From the NCBI RefSeq assembly GCF_018491765.1, contig NZ_JABWCU010000014.1, positions 1 to 64,000 on the forward strand: 64,000 nt of DNA, given 5' to 3'. Positions 15,379-24,431 of the stretch are shown here, one piece after another. The notes below the pieces were generated by a model. The model made no database searches and was not told the DNA's origin. It saw only the letters and a program-made list of their open reading frames with translations. The stretch is from Novosphingobium profundi. Lineage in GTDB: Bacteria; Pseudomonadota; Alphaproteobacteria; Sphingomonadales; Sphingomonadaceae. Every line of letters starts with the position of its first letter. Positions within the stretch are counted from its first letter, which is position 1. The translations under genes were made by a program, and so were the position numbers.

Positions 15379-16977
15379 ATGATCGACTTCGCCGTCGTCG
15401 AACTGTCGCGCCTGCAGTTCGCCCTCACCGCTCTCTACCACTTCCTGTTCGTGCCGCTCACGCTCGGCCTCTCCTTCATGCTGGTCATCATGGAGAGCGT
15501 CTACGTCCTTACCGGACGCGCGATCTGGCGCGACATCACGCGCTTCTGGTCCAAGCTCTTCGGGATCAACTTCGTGCTCGGCGTCGCGACCGGGCTCACC
15601 ATGGAGTTCGAGTTCGGCACCAACTGGTCCTACTACTCGCATTACGTGGGCGACATCTTCGGCGCCCCGCTCGCGATCGAGGGCCTGATGGCCTTCTTCC
15701 TCGAGGCGACGTTCGTGGGTCTCATGTTCTTCGGCTGGGACCGCCTCTCGAAGCGCGGCCACCTGCTTACCACGATCATGGTCGCGCTCGGCTCGAACCT
15801 CTCGGCCTTGTGGATCCTCATCGCCAACGGCTGGATGCAGCACCCGGCGGGTGCCGCGTTCAACCCGGACACGATGCGCATGGAGGTGACGAGCTTCTTC
15901 GACGTGGTGTTCAACCCGGTTGCGCAAGCCAAGTTCGTCCACACCGTCAGCGCGGGCTACGTCTGCGCGAGCGTCTTCGTGATCGGCGTGTCCTCCTACT
16001 ACCTGCTGCGCGGCCGCTTCGTCGAAATGGCGCGGCGCAGCTTCACCGTCGCCGCCGCCTTCGGCCTCGCCTCCTCGCTCTCGGTCGTCGTGCTGGGCGA
16101 CGAGAGCGGCTACGCGCTTTCCGATAACCAGCAGATGAAACTCGCCGCGATCGAGGGCATGTGGCACACCGAGCCTGCGCCTGCGGGGCTCTCGGTCGTC
16201 GCCTTCCCCTCGATGGGCAAGCGCGAGACGCTTTATGCGATCAAGGTGCCCTATCTGATGGGCCTCATCGGCACGCGCAGCCTGACCGGGCAGATCGAGG
16301 GCATCTACCCGCTCGTCGCCAAGGCCCGCGTGCGCATCGAGCACGGCCTTGTCGCCTACGACGCGGTCGAAAAGCTGAAAGCCAATCCCAAGGACGCGGC
16401 CGCCCGCGCGCAGTGGGAAACGGCCAAGGGCGATCTCGGCTACGCGATGCTGCTCAAGCGCTACGTCGCCGATCCGCGCCAGGCCGACGCGGTCACGATC
16501 GACAAGGCGGCCTGGGACACCGTGCCGCAAGTGCCGGTGATCTTCTGGCTGTTTCGCGCCATGGCCGGCACCGGCTTCGCGCTGGTGACCTTCTTCGCCT
16601 TCGCCTTCGCGTTTTCCTCCACCCGCAGTTTCGAGAGGCGCTGGTTCCTGCGCACCGCGCTCCTCGTCATGCCGTTGCCGTGGATCGCGATCGAGATGGG
16701 CTGGATCGTCGCCGAAGTGGGGCGCCAGCCCTGGGCGGTCGACGGCGTGCTGCCGACCTTCCTCGCCAATTCGAGCCTGACCGTGCCCCAGTTGTGGACG
16801 ACGATCGTCGGCTTCACGCTGCTCTACGGCGCGCTGGCGGTGATCGAGGTGCGCCTCATGCTCGCCGCGATCCGCAAGGGGCCCGAGCTCTACCGGCCGT
16901 GGCGTCCCGAGGCCGCCAACGAGGCGGCGCGCGCCGAAGAATCGCTGACGGCCTACACCGCCGTCCCGGCCGAATGA
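15379..16977 (+). CDS. cydA: Cytochrome bd ubiquinol oxidase subunit I
   Basis: A 532-residue multi-helix subunit that oxidises quinol and carries haems b558, b595 and d. It starts MIDFAVVELSRLQFALTALYHFLFVPLT, with the conserved N-terminal histidine, and holds the signature GRQPWAVDGVLPT. A long periplasmic Q-loop (about residues 255-385) is like the E. coli CydA form, consistent with companion cydX and cydDC genes. ATG 15379 was chosen because homologues begin with this segment. cydB follows after 19 bases. Confidence 0.95.
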   Translation: MIDFAVVELSRLQFALTALYHFLFVPLTLGLSFMLVIMESVYVLTGRAIWRDITRFWSKLFGINFVLGVATGLTMEFEFGTNWSYYSHYVGDIFGAPLAIEGLMAFFLEATFVGLMFFGWDRLSKRGHLLTTIMVALGSNLSALWILIANGWMQHPAGAAFNPDTMRMEVTSFFDVVFNPVAQAKFVHTVSAGYVCASVFVIGVSSYYLLRGRFVEMARRSFTVAAAFGLASSLSVVVLGDESGYALSDNQQMKLAAIEGMWHTEPAPAGLSVVAFPSMGKRETLYAIKVPYLMGLIGTRSLTGQIEGIYPLVAKARVRIEHGLVAYDAVEKLKANPKDAAARAQWETAKGDLGYAMLLKRYVADPRQADAVTIDKAAWDTVPQVPVIFWLFRAMAGTGFALVTFFAFAFAFSSTRSFERRWFLRTALLVMPLPWIAIEMGWIVAEVGRQPWAVDGVLPTFLANSSLTVPQLWTTIVGFTLLYGALAVIEVRLMLAAIRKGPELYRPWRPEAANEAARAEESLTAYTAVPAE

Positions 16978-16996
16978 TCCGGAAAGGACAGATCCC

Positions 16997-18148
16997 ATGC
17001 CTTTCGTTCCCATCGACTACGAAACCCTGCGCGTCATCTGGTGGCTGCTCCTGGGCGTGCTGCTGATCGGCTTTGCGATCACCGACGGCTTTGACCTGGG
17101 GGTTGCCGCGCTCCTGCCCTTCGTGGGCAAGACCGACCTCGAGCGGCGCCAGGTGATCAACACCATCGGGGCGACCTGGGAGGGCAACCAGGTCTGGTTC
17201 ATCCTCGCGGGCGGCGCGATCTTCGCGGCCTGGCCCTTCGTCTACGCGGTGAGCTTCTCGGGCTTCTACCTCGCGATGTTCCTCGTCCTGGCGGCCTTCA
17301 TCCTGCGCCCGGTCGGCTTCAAGTACCGTTCCAAGAAGGCCGATCCCGCCTGGCGCCAGCGCTGGGACTGGGCGCTGTTCGTGGGCGGCTTCGTCCCCGC
17401 GCTGGTCTTCGGGGTGGCGGTCGGCAACGTGCTTCTGGGCGCGCCCTTCCGCCTCGATGGCGATCTTCGCACCTTCTACGAAGGCTCGCTACTTGGCCTG
17501 TTCAGTCCGTTCACGCTGCTGACCGGCCTGCTCTCGGTGACGATGCTGGTGCTCCACGGCGCGGGCTGGCTCAGCCTCAAGCTGGAAGACGGGCCGGTGC
17601 TCGACCGGGCGATGAAGGCCGGGCGAATTGCTGCGCCGCTCGCGCTCGTGCTTTTCGTCGCGGGCGGACTGGCGGTGGCTTATGGCGGCATGGGCTATCG
17701 CCTGGCCAGCGCAGCCGATCCGGCGGGTCCTTCCAACCCGCACCTGACCGGGGCCGTTGCCGCCGCCGGAGCCTGGCTCGACAACTACGCGGCGCATCCC
17801 TGGATGCTGCTCGCGCCCGCGCTCGGCCTGCTTGGCCCGGTTCTCGCCTTCCTGGGGATCAGCGCGCGCCGGCACGTTCTCGTCTTCGCCGGATCGAGCC
17901 TCGCGAACCTGGGCATCATCGCCACCGTGGGCCTGTCGATGTTCCCCTTCATCCTGCCCAGCTCGATCGATCCGGCCTCGAGCCTGACCGCGTGGAACGC
18001 CTCCTCGAGCCAGGGCACGCTGTTCATCATGCTGCTGGTGACGGTGGTCCTCCTGCCGATCGTGCTCGTCTACACCGCCTGGGCCTACAAGGTGATGTTC
18101 GGGCGCGTGGGGGAGGCGGAAGTGCGCCAGAACCCCGATTTCTACTGA
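16997..18148 (+). CDS. cydB: Cytochrome bd ubiquinol oxidase subunit II
   Basis: A 383-residue membrane protein, starting PIDYETLRVIWWLLLGVLLIGFAITDGFDLG, the standard CydB opening, with GATWEGNQVWFILAGGAIFAAWP, the family's second signature. It has eight or nine helices. It forms the bd oxidase with CydA and CydX, and it lies in a tight operon with cydA and cydX. Confidence 0.96.
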   Translation: MPFVPIDYETLRVIWWLLLGVLLIGFAITDGFDLGVAALLPFVGKTDLERRQVINTIGATWEGNQVWFILAGGAIFAAWPFVYAVSFSGFYLAMFLVLAAFILRPVGFKYRSKKADPAWRQRWDWALFVGGFVPALVFGVAVGNVLLGAPFRLDGDLRTFYEGSLLGLFSPFTLLTGLLSVTMLVLHGAGWLSLKLEDGPVLDRAMKAGRIAAPLALVLFVAGGLAVAYGGMGYRLASAADPAGPSNPHLTGAVAAAGAWLDNYAAHPWMLLAPALGLLGPVLAFLGISARRHVLVFAGSSLANLGIIATVGLSMFPFILPSSIDPASSLTAWNASSSQGTLFIMLLVTVVLLPIVLVYTAWAYKVMFGRVGEAEVRQNPDFY

Positions 18149-18161
18149 GGAGCGGAAAACC

Positions 18162-18278
18162 ATGTGGTATTTTGCCTGGATCCTGGGCGTTGGCCTGGCC
18201 GTCAGCTTCGGCGTCATCAATGGCGTGTGGCACGAGTTCCATTCCGACCCCGACGCGGGGCATACGGTTCTCGACTGA
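18162..18278 (+). CDS. cydX: CydX, small subunit of cytochrome bd oxidase
   Basis: A 38-residue protein starting MWYFAWILGVGLAVSFGVIN, nearly the same opening as E. coli CydX, followed by GVWHEF and a short acidic tail. One membrane helix stabilises the haem-binding core of CydAB. It has a good ribosome-binding site (GAGGAG) 9 bases upstream and lies 13 bases after cydB. It is commonly missed because of its length. Confidence 0.93.
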   Translation: MWYFAWILGVGLAVSFGVINGVWHEFHSDPDAGHTVLD

Positions 18279-18318
18279 ATGTGCGCGGGGCGTGAGACGA
18301 CCTCGCGCCTCCACCTTC

Positions 18319-18357
18319 AAAAGGCCGCCGGCGTTCGCGCGACACCGGCGGCCTTTT
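18319..18357 (+). terminator. Terminator of cydABX
   Basis: AAAAGGCCGCCGG pairs with CCGGCGGCCTTTTT around a loop of about 14 bases, 40 bases after cydX. Confidence 0.85.
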
Positions 18358-18435
18358 TGCGGCTGTGTCCGGCAACTCTTTGCCAGCGCGTGATTTATAG
18401 GGCAGCATCACGAGGCTCCTGTTGAGGCCGCTGCC

Positions 18436-19371
18436 ATGCCGACTACGCGTTTCGAAGTGACTGTCCCGGGGGGATGCTGGATCGAGCTGTGCGATCCCAC
18501 GCGCGAGGAACGCGCCGAGGTCGAGCAGCGCTACGGCGTCGCCATCCCCGACCTTGACGCGCTCAGCGAAATCGAATCCTCGAGCCGCTTGCGGCGGGAG
18601 GACAAGGCGCTGGTGATGAGCGCGCCGTTGCTCGCGGGCGGCGGCGAGGAACCGTTCCGGCTGATCCCGACCGGATTCATTCTCTTGCCCGAAGCTCTCA
18701 TCACGGTCCACTACGGCAAGGACCGGGCCTTGCGCGCGGTGGCCGAGACGGTGAAGCCGCACGAGGAAGCGACGCCCGCGGCGCTTTTTGCGCGGCTGCT
18801 CGAGCATGTCGTCGACCACGCGGCCGACCAGCTCGAGGCCGTCGCGGCCGAGGCGACCTCGGTTTCCCACGAGATCTTCTACACCGATCTCGAAAAGCGC
18901 GGGCTCAAGCGCGAGACCGCGCTGCTGGGGCGTTCGATCCTGCGGCTCGGCCGGGCGAGCGAGCGCGCCTCGCGGGTGCGCTACATGTTCCTCAGTATCG
19001 GGCGCATGGCCAAGTTCGTCGTCGACCACGCCGAGGAGGGGCTCGACGCCAAGGCGCGGCGCCGGCTCCAGTCGGTGGGGCACGACATCGCCTCGCTCGA
19101 TGAATTCGAGATCAGCCTTTCGGGCCGCATCCAGTTCCTGCTCGACGCGGCGACGAGCCTGGTTGGGATCCGCCAGAACGACGTCGTGGGGCTTTTGACC
19201 GTGGCTTCGGTCATCGGCATCCCGCCGGTGCTGGTGGTGGGGGTCTACGGCATGAATTTCCACGTCATGCCCGAGCTGTCCTGGCCCTGGGGCTATCCTT
19301 TCGCGCTGGGGCTTTGCGTGCTTTCGGGGGCGCTGCCCTACCTCTGGTTCAAGTGGCGCAAGTGGGTATGA
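18436..19371 (+). CDS. CorA-family divalent metal ion transporter
   Basis: A 311-residue CorA-like protein: a soluble cytoplasmic domain (about 1-245) with a long alpha-helical stalk, then two C-terminal helices. The pore motif YGMN ends the first helix, and the chain ends with a basic KWRKWV. It is predicted to move Mg2+ (or Co2+/Ni2+) as a pentamer. ZntB-type zinc transport is the alternative, as the YGMN motif is shared. It is a single gene after the cydX terminator. Confidence 0.87.
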   Translation: MPTTRFEVTVPGGCWIELCDPTREERAEVEQRYGVAIPDLDALSEIESSSRLRREDKALVMSAPLLAGGGEEPFRLIPTGFILLPEALITVHYGKDRALRAVAETVKPHEEATPAALFARLLEHVVDHAADQLEAVAAEATSVSHEIFYTDLEKRGLKRETALLGRSILRLGRASERASRVRYMFLSIGRMAKFVVDHAEEGLDAKARRRLQSVGHDIASLDEFEISLSGRIQFLLDAATSLVGIRQNDVVGLLTVASVIGIPPVLVVGVYGMNFHVMPELSWPWGYPFALGLCVLSGALPYLWFKWRKWV

Positions 19372-19380
19372 GGGGCCGCC

Positions 19381-20172
19381 TCAGAGCACGCCCCCCGACT
19401 TGAGCAGCATGTAGCCCGCCACGACGAAGATCAGAACGGCAAAGACCGTGGTGAGCTTGCCCTGGCCCGAGAGGCGCCGCGCGGTCCAGGTGCCGCCGAA
19501 GCCGCCGAGCACGCCGCCCGCGATCAGCACGCCCGCGAGAACCCAGTCGACGAGGCCCGAGACGGCGTAGTTGGCCGCCGTGGTGAGCCCGAAGGCGGTC
19601 ACCGCGACGAGGCTCGTGCCCACCGCGTTGATCATCGGCATTGAGGTCGAGGCGATCAGGCCCGGTACGATGAGAAACCCCCCGCCGATTCCGAAGAAGC
19701 CCGAGAAAGCCCCGGTGCCCAGCCCGAAGCCGAGCACCTTGGGGGCGTTCTCGCGGTTGCACTGCGCGCCGGGAACGCCCAGGTTGCGCCGTCCGCGCAG
19801 CATCAGCGCGCCCACCACGATCATCACCAGCGCGAACAGGAACAGCAGGCTCTGCCCGTTGATCGCCTTGCCCAAGGTCGAGCCCAGGAAGGCCCCGAAG
19901 ATGCCGGCAAAGGCGTACATCCCGCCGCAGCGCCACTTCACGTTGCCCGCGCGGGCGTGCTGGATGAGCCCGGTGGCCGCGTTGACCGCGACCGCGAAGG
20001 CGCTTGTGCCGATCGCGACGTGGGGGCTCGGCACGCCCACCAGATAGACCATCAGCGGCACCGCGAGGATCGAGCCCCCACCGCCGACGAGGCCGAGGGT
20101 GAAGCCCACCAGCACGCCCGAGAAGGCGCCGAGGACGAGGTAGGCAAAGTCGATATGGGAAGCGTCGATCAT
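19381..20172 (-). CDS. TauE/SafE (TSUP) family anion or sulfite exporter
   Basis: A 263-residue membrane protein with eight or so helices and the two glycine-rich TSUP repeats (GFTLGLVGGGGSILAVPLMVYLVG and GAFSGFFGIGGGFLIVPGL). Family members export sulfite or other sulfur/organo-anions. It is the last gene of the minus-strand sulfide-handling operon, 65 bases after the SQR fusion gene, where sulfite export would follow persulfide oxidation. Start is ATG 20172; the upstream in-frame extension belongs to shadow sequence. Confidence 0.87.
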   Translation of the reverse strand: MIDASHIDFAYLVLGAFSGVLVGFTLGLVGGGGSILAVPLMVYLVGVPSPHVAIGTSAFAVAVNAATGLIQHARAGNVKWRCGGMYAFAGIFGAFLGSTLGKAINGQSLLFLFALVMIVVGALMLRGRRNLGVPGAQCNRENAPKVLGFGLGTGAFSGFFGIGGGFLIVPGLIASTSMPMINAVGTSLVAVTAFGLTTAANYAVSGLVDWVLAGVLIAGGVLGGFGGTWTARRLSGQGKLTTVFAVLIFVVAGYMLLKSGGVL

Positions 20173-20237
20173 CGTGGGGGGGAAACCGGTTTCGTCAAAG
20201 GGGGGGGCTGGATCAGGAGCGGGAGGGCGGCGGCGGT

Positions 20238-21824
20238 TCAGAGCAGCGGGGCGGGCGGTACCAGCCATTCGCGGCCCTTGAGCATGCCCTTCCAGTAGAT
20301 CGGCGGCAGTGCGTCGGCCTTGAGGTGCCAGGCGAGGCGCGAGGGCCGGGTGCCGTCGATCAGCCATGTCGGCAGGGTAGGAGCGAGTTTGCCGCCGTAC
20401 GTGAATTCGGCCAGGACGATGTGCCCCCGGTCGACCGTCAGCGGGCACGAGCCATAGCCGTCGTAGCTGGCGACAGGCGCATTGCCGTCGAGCGCGGCGA
20501 GCACGTTGACCGCGACGACCGGCCCCTGCTTGCGCGCGGCGGCGGCGGTCTTGGCGTTGGGGGTGGAGCACCCGTCGCCAAGCGCGAAGACGTTGGGCCA
20601 GCGCGGCGCGCGCAGCGTGTGCGGGTCGACTTCGGCATAGCCCGCAGCGTCGGCAAGCGGGCTCGCGGCGATCACCGGGTTCGCCTCCTGCGGGGGGACG
20701 GCGTGGAGCATGTCGAAGCTGCGGGTGATGTCGCCCGCCTCGGTGCGGAAGGTCGCCTCGCGCGCCTTGCCGTCGACGGCGACGAGGCTGGAGTTGAACC
20801 TTAGGTCGATCCCGTAGCGCGCGACTGTCTCCATAAGTGCTGGCACGTATTCGGGCACGCCGAACAGCACGCCGCCGGCGTTGTGGAACTCCACTTCGAT
20901 GCCGGAAAGCGCCTTGCGGTCCTCCCACTCGCTGCAGGCAAGGTACATCGCCTTTTGCGGCGCGCCCGCGCACTTGATCGGCATCGGCGGCTGGGTGAAC
21001 AGCGCGCGCGTCGCGCCGGCCCCCTTGGCGAGTTGCTGGACGAGCTGCCAGGTGTAGGGGGCAAGGTCATGGCGATAGTTCGAGGTGACCCCGTTCTGGC
21101 CGAGCGCGGCCTCGAGGCCCTCGACCTTGTCCCAGGCCAGTCGGTTGCCCATCGCGACGACGAGCACCTCGTAGATCACGTCCTTGCCCGAGGCGAGGCG
21201 CACGGTGTTGCTCTCGGGCGCAAAGCCGGTCACGCGCTCGCGAATCCAGCTCGCGCCCCGGGGCAGGACCTCGCGGGTCTTGCGCAAGGTATCGGAAGGC
21301 TTGAACACGCCGCCGCCGACCATGGTGAAGCCGGGCTGGTAGAAGTGGTCCTCGCTCGGCTCGATCACCGCCACATCGAGGCCGGGCTTGCGCTTCAGGA
21401 GCGAGGCGGCGGTGGCGATCCCGGCCGAGCCGCCGCCCACGATCACCACGGCGTGGCGGATCGCGCCGTCGCTGGGGGCAGGTCCTGCCGCGGCGCGCGC
21501 GCGCGCTGCGCTCGCAACTTTCTCCGAACGGTTGCCGGTGCGGCAGAAGGCGAGCAGCGGGCGCGGCAGCGTGGCGAGGGCTTCGGCGAAGGCCGGGGCC
21601 TGGTCCTCGGCGCTCACCTCGCCGCCGATCGGCAGGTAGGCGGTGGCGATGCCCCGGGCGCGTGCGGCTTCTTCAAGCGTGGCGAAGTCCGGCTGGTCAC
21701 CGGCCTCGCCGTCAGGACGGTTGCAGACGAGGGCGCGGATGCCCACCGAGGCGAGATGGTCGAGGTCCTCGGGCAGGATCTGGCCGCTCACGTAGAGGTC
21801 GGGTGCGATCGGGCGGATGTGCAT
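20238..21824 (-). CDS. Fusion of a DUF442 phosphatase/rhodanese-like domain with sulfide:quinone oxidoreductase
   Basis: A 528-residue two-domain protein. Residues 1-110 are a DUF442 (Blh-phosphatase-like) domain with the loop CRTGNRS at 94-100. Residues 123-528 form a type-II SQR-like flavoprotein, with the FAD motif VVIVGGGSAGIATA at 126-139 and candidate redox cysteines in KCAGAPQK (Cys285) and GDGCS (Cys419). It should oxidise sulfide and pass electrons to quinone, with the first domain perhaps taking up the sulfane sulfur. The CX4R loop is closer to a rhodanese loop than to a CX5R phosphatase loop. The chemistry of the fused domain is inferred. Confidence 0.88.
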   Translation of the reverse strand: MHIRPIAPDLYVSGQILPEDLDHLASVGIRALVCNRPDGEAGDQPDFATLEEAARARGIATAYLPIGGEVSAEDQAPAFAEALATLPRPLLAFCRTGNRSEKVASAARARAAAGPAPSDGAIRHAVVIVGGGSAGIATAASLLKRKPGLDVAVIEPSEDHFYQPGFTMVGGGVFKPSDTLRKTREVLPRGASWIRERVTGFAPESNTVRLASGKDVIYEVLVVAMGNRLAWDKVEGLEAALGQNGVTSNYRHDLAPYTWQLVQQLAKGAGATRALFTQPPMPIKCAGAPQKAMYLACSEWEDRKALSGIEVEFHNAGGVLFGVPEYVPALMETVARYGIDLRFNSSLVAVDGKAREATFRTEAGDITRSFDMLHAVPPQEANPVIAASPLADAAGYAEVDPHTLRAPRWPNVFALGDGCSTPNAKTAAAARKQGPVVAVNVLAALDGNAPVASYDGYGSCPLTVDRGHIVLAEFTYGGKLAPTLPTWLIDGTRPSRLAWHLKADALPPIYWKGMLKGREWLVPPAPLL

Positions 21825-21880
21825 GGGGGCTTCTCCTCAGGGAGGTTCTTTTTTTGGGGGGTGACGTGAAGGGGGGTGTT

Positions 21881-22297
21881 TCAGCCGCGCCAGGTGTCGA
21901 CGACGCGCAAGGCGGCCATGCCGGTGAGCATGGCGGCTACGAAGACACCCGCCTGTGCGGGGTGGAAGGCGAGCGAGGCGATCGCCGGGCCCGGGCACAG
22001 TCCGCCCAGCCCCCAGCCTACGCCGAACAGCGCCGCGCCGCCGATCAGGCGCGCGTCGATCAGGCGCGTGCCGGGGAGGGAAAACTCTTCGCAGGCGAGC
22101 GGGCGGTGCATCGCGCGCTGGACGGTCCAGGCGAGCGCCATGACCACGACCGCGCCGCCCATCACGAAGGCGAGCGTCGGGTCCCAGTCGCCCGCCACGT
22201 CCAGGAAGCCGCGCACGCGCGCCGGGTCCATCATGCCCGAAAGGGCAAGCCCTGCGCCGAACAGGAGGCCGGAGAGAAGTCCGATCACGTTGCGCAT
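21881..22297 (-). CDS. YeeE/YedE-like (DUF6691) membrane protein, second half
   Basis: A 138-residue membrane protein of about four helices. It contains GVGWGLGGLCPGPA, with Cys101 in the motif shared by YeeE/YedE sulfur-compound transporters, plus Cys69. It looks like one half of a split thiosulfate/sulfur-uptake channel (PmpB-type); the other half is the next gene upstream in the operon, one base away. Confidence 0.85.
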   Translation of the reverse strand: MRNVIGLLSGLLFGAGLALSGMMDPARVRGFLDVAGDWDPTLAFVMGGAVVVMALAWTVQRAMHRPLACEEFSLPGTRLIDARLIGGAALFGVGWGLGGLCPGPAIASLAFHPAQAGVFVAAMLTGMAALRVVDTWRG

Positions 22298-22298
22298 G

Positions 22299-22751
22299 TC
22301 ACTGTCCTCCCGCGACGGCGTTGAGAAGCGCCACGGTCAGCATGCCGGTGGCCATGAAGGTGAGCGTGGCGAGGATCGAGCGCGGCGAGAGGCGCGAGAG
22401 CCCGCAGACCCCGTGGCCGCTGGTGCAGCCGCTGCCCAGCCGCGTGCCGATCCCGGTCACCAGGCCCGCCAGCGCAAGCAGCGCGAGCGAGGAGGGAAAG
22501 CGCGCGGGAATGCCGCCAAGCGCCGCGGCGACGATCAGCGCACCCGCCGGCAGGCCGAGGATGAACAGCGCGGCCAGGCTCCAGGGCGCGCCCGCGCCGA
22601 GCCCGGTGACCCGCGCGGCCATCCCGCTGATGCCGGCAATGCGGCCCGCGCCCAGCAGCATAACCGCGCCGGCAAGGCCGATCAGCACGCCGCCGGCAAG
22701 GCCGTGGAGCGGCTGCGCCTGGGGGAAGGTCTGTAGGAACCAGTCGAACAT
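22299..22751 (-). CDS. YeeE/YedE-family sulfur-transport membrane protein, first half
   Basis: A 150-residue membrane protein with GSGCTSGHGVCGLSR (Cys109, Cys116), the hallmark cysteine motif of YeeE/TsuA-type transporters, plus about four helices. It forms a split pair with the next gene (PmpA/PmpB arrangement known from BigR-controlled operons). ATG 22751 has an AAAGGAG-type ribosome-binding site. It lies 20 bases after the metallo-hydrolase gene. Confidence 0.87.
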   Translation of the reverse strand: MFDWFLQTFPQAQPLHGLAGGVLIGLAGAVMLLGAGRIAGISGMAARVTGLGAGAPWSLAALFILGLPAGALIVAAALGGIPARFPSSLALLALAGLVTGIGTRLGSGCTSGHGVCGLSRLSPRSILATLTFMATGMLTVALLNAVAGGQ

Positions 22752-22771
22752 GCTCGTCTCCTTTCGCGCAC

Positions 22772-23713
22772 TCAGACCGCATTGACGGGGATCTTGATGT
22801 AGCTGACGCCGTTGTCCTCGGGGTCGGGCAGGCGCCCGCCGCGGATGTTCACCTGGACCGAGGGCAGGATCAGGTTGGGCATCGAAAGCGTCGCGTCGCG
22901 TGTGGTGCGCATGGCGACGAAGTCGTCCTCGCTGACGCCGTCGCGCACGTGGACATTGCCCTCGCGCTGCGCGCCCACGGTGGTCTCCCAGGCGAATTCG
23001 TTGCGGCCCGGCGCCTTGTAGTCGTGGCACAGGAACAGGCGGGTCTCGCGCGGCAGCGCGAGCAGGCGGCGGATCGAGCGGTAGAGCTGGCGCGCGTCGC
23101 CCCCCGGGAAATCGGCGCGGGCGGTGCCGAAGTCGGGCATGAAGATGGTGTCGCCTACGAAGGCGGCGTCACCGATGACATAGGCCATGTCGGCCGGGGT
23201 GTGGCCGGGGACGTGGATCGCGATGGCCTTCAGCGTGCCGATCGCGAAGCTTTCGCCATCGGTGAAGAGGTGGTCGAACTGCGAGCCGTCGCGCTCGAAC
23301 TCGGTGCCTGCGTTGAAGAGCTTCCCGAAGACGTCCTGGACGCGCACGATCTCGCGGCCGATCGCCAGCTTGCCGCCGAGCTTCTGCTGGAGGAACGGCG
23401 CGGCCGAGAGGTGGTCGGCGTGGGCGTGGGTCTCAATGTGCCACATGACTTTCAAGTTCTTCGATGTGACATATTCGATGATCCGCTCGGCCGAGGCGTA
23501 GGAGGTGCGCCCCGAGGCGGCCTCGTAGTCGAGCACCGAATCGATGATCGCCGCCTCGCAGGTCGCCGGGTCGTGGACGACGTAGCTGACGGTAAACGTC
23601 GCTTCGTCGAAGAAACCGGCGATTGTCGGGCGCTGGCTGGCCTCGTCGCGTGCGGCCTGGATCTGTGCGGCGGCCCGGGTCAGGACCGCGTCGGTGGTGG
23701 GCGTGTCGGGCAT
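22772..23713 (-). CDS. blh: Blh-type metallo-beta-lactamase-fold persulfide dioxygenase/hydrolase
   Basis: A 313-residue MBL-fold protein with the metal motif THAHADH at residues 95-101, a later histidine in HVPGHTPADM and aspartate in FVGDTIF. The long C-terminal part and its neighbours match the Blh/ETHE1-like group, which oxidises glutathione persulfide to sulfite. It is the first gene of the minus-strand operon blh, two YeeE halves, SQR fusion and TauE, and it starts just inside the AT-rich operator region. Confidence 0.87.
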   Translation of the reverse strand: MPDTPTTDAVLTRAAAQIQAARDEASQRPTIAGFFDEATFTVSYVVHDPATCEAAIIDSVLDYEAASGRTSYASAERIIEYVTSKNLKVMWHIETHAHADHLSAAPFLQQKLGGKLAIGREIVRVQDVFGKLFNAGTEFERDGSQFDHLFTDGESFAIGTLKAIAIHVPGHTPADMAYVIGDAAFVGDTIFMPDFGTARADFPGGDARQLYRSIRRLLALPRETRLFLCHDYKAPGRNEFAWETTVGAQREGNVHVRDGVSEDDFVAMRTTRDATLSMPNLILPSVQVNIRGGRLPDPEDNGVSYIKIPVNAV

Positions 23714-23734
23714 GGGTGATCTCCAGATTTTGAC

Positions 23735-23772
23735 TTAATGTAATTATGTAATTGTATTGCGTCAAGGCGCAA
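23735..23772. promoter_or_regulatory. Putative BigR/SqrR operator between blh and the peroxiredoxin gene
   Basis: An AT-rich island in a GC-rich region. It holds the 8-base tandem repeat ATGTAATT ATGTAATT (23738-23753), which also gives the inverted repeat AATTA-TG-TAATT, and an inverted repeat TTGCG-N6-CGCAA (23757-23772). A possible plus-strand promoter, TTGACT-N17-TGTATT (23730-23758), spans the repeats, so a bound repressor would block it. Confidence 0.6.
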
Positions 23773-23792
23773 AGTGTCCTATCTAGGCAAGC

Positions 23793-24431
23793 ATGATGGA
23801 CGAAGTGACCCGCAGACATTGCTGCCCCTTGCGCATTGGCGACCAGGTGCCCGCGTTCACCGCGCGCAGCACGCAAGGTCCGATCGCAATGAAGGATTTC
23901 GAAGGGCGCTGGCTGGTGTTCTTTTCGCACCCAGCGGACTTCACGCCGGTGTGCACCTCCGAATTCGTCGCCTTCGCACGCGCCTCCGAACGGTTCGCCG
24001 CGCTCGGCTGCGATCTCATGGCGCTCTCGGTCGACAGTCTTTATGCGCATTTTGCCTGGGTGCGTGCGATCCGCGATCACTACGGCGTCATCGTGGACTT
24101 CCCGATCATCGAGGACCCCACGCTGGTGATCGGCCGTGCCTACGGCATGGTGGCGGACGATGCACAGGACGCAGGCGCGGTGCGTGCGGTCTTCATCATC
24201 GATCCCGAACAGACCGTGCGCGCGATCGTGACCTACCCGGTCGAGATCGGGCGTTCGGTGGAGGAGGTGCTGCGCATCGTCGCCGCGCTGCAGGTTGCCG
24301 ATGGCGGCAAGGGCATGCCGCCTGAAGGCTGGCGGCCCGGCGCGCCGCTTTTCGCCCACCCCGAGCCGACGCTCGAGAGCGTGCTGGACGCCGCGGACCC
24401 GGTCGGCTGGTTCCTCAAGGAGTGCGAATGA
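23793..24431 (+). CDS. Peroxiredoxin (Prx6/1-Cys-like)
   Basis: A 212-residue thioredoxin-fold peroxiredoxin with the peroxidatic motif TPVCTSEF (Cys54). Other cysteines are Cys10, Cys11, Cys73 and one near the end (KECE), so whether it is 1-Cys or uses a resolving cysteine is unclear; the length and C-terminal dimer domain favour Prx6. It is divergent from the sulfide operon and translationally coupled to the downstream repressor (ATGA overlap). It may reduce peroxide or persulfide. Confidence 0.87.
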   Translation: MMDEVTRRHCCPLRIGDQVPAFTARSTQGPIAMKDFEGRWLVFFSHPADFTPVCTSEFVAFARASERFAALGCDLMALSVDSLYAHFAWVRAIRDHYGVIVDFPIIEDPTLVIGRAYGMVADDAQDAGAVRAVFIIDPEQTVRAIVTYPVEIGRSVEEVLRIVAALQVADGGKGMPPEGWRPGAPLFAHPEPTLESVLDAADPVGWFLKECE

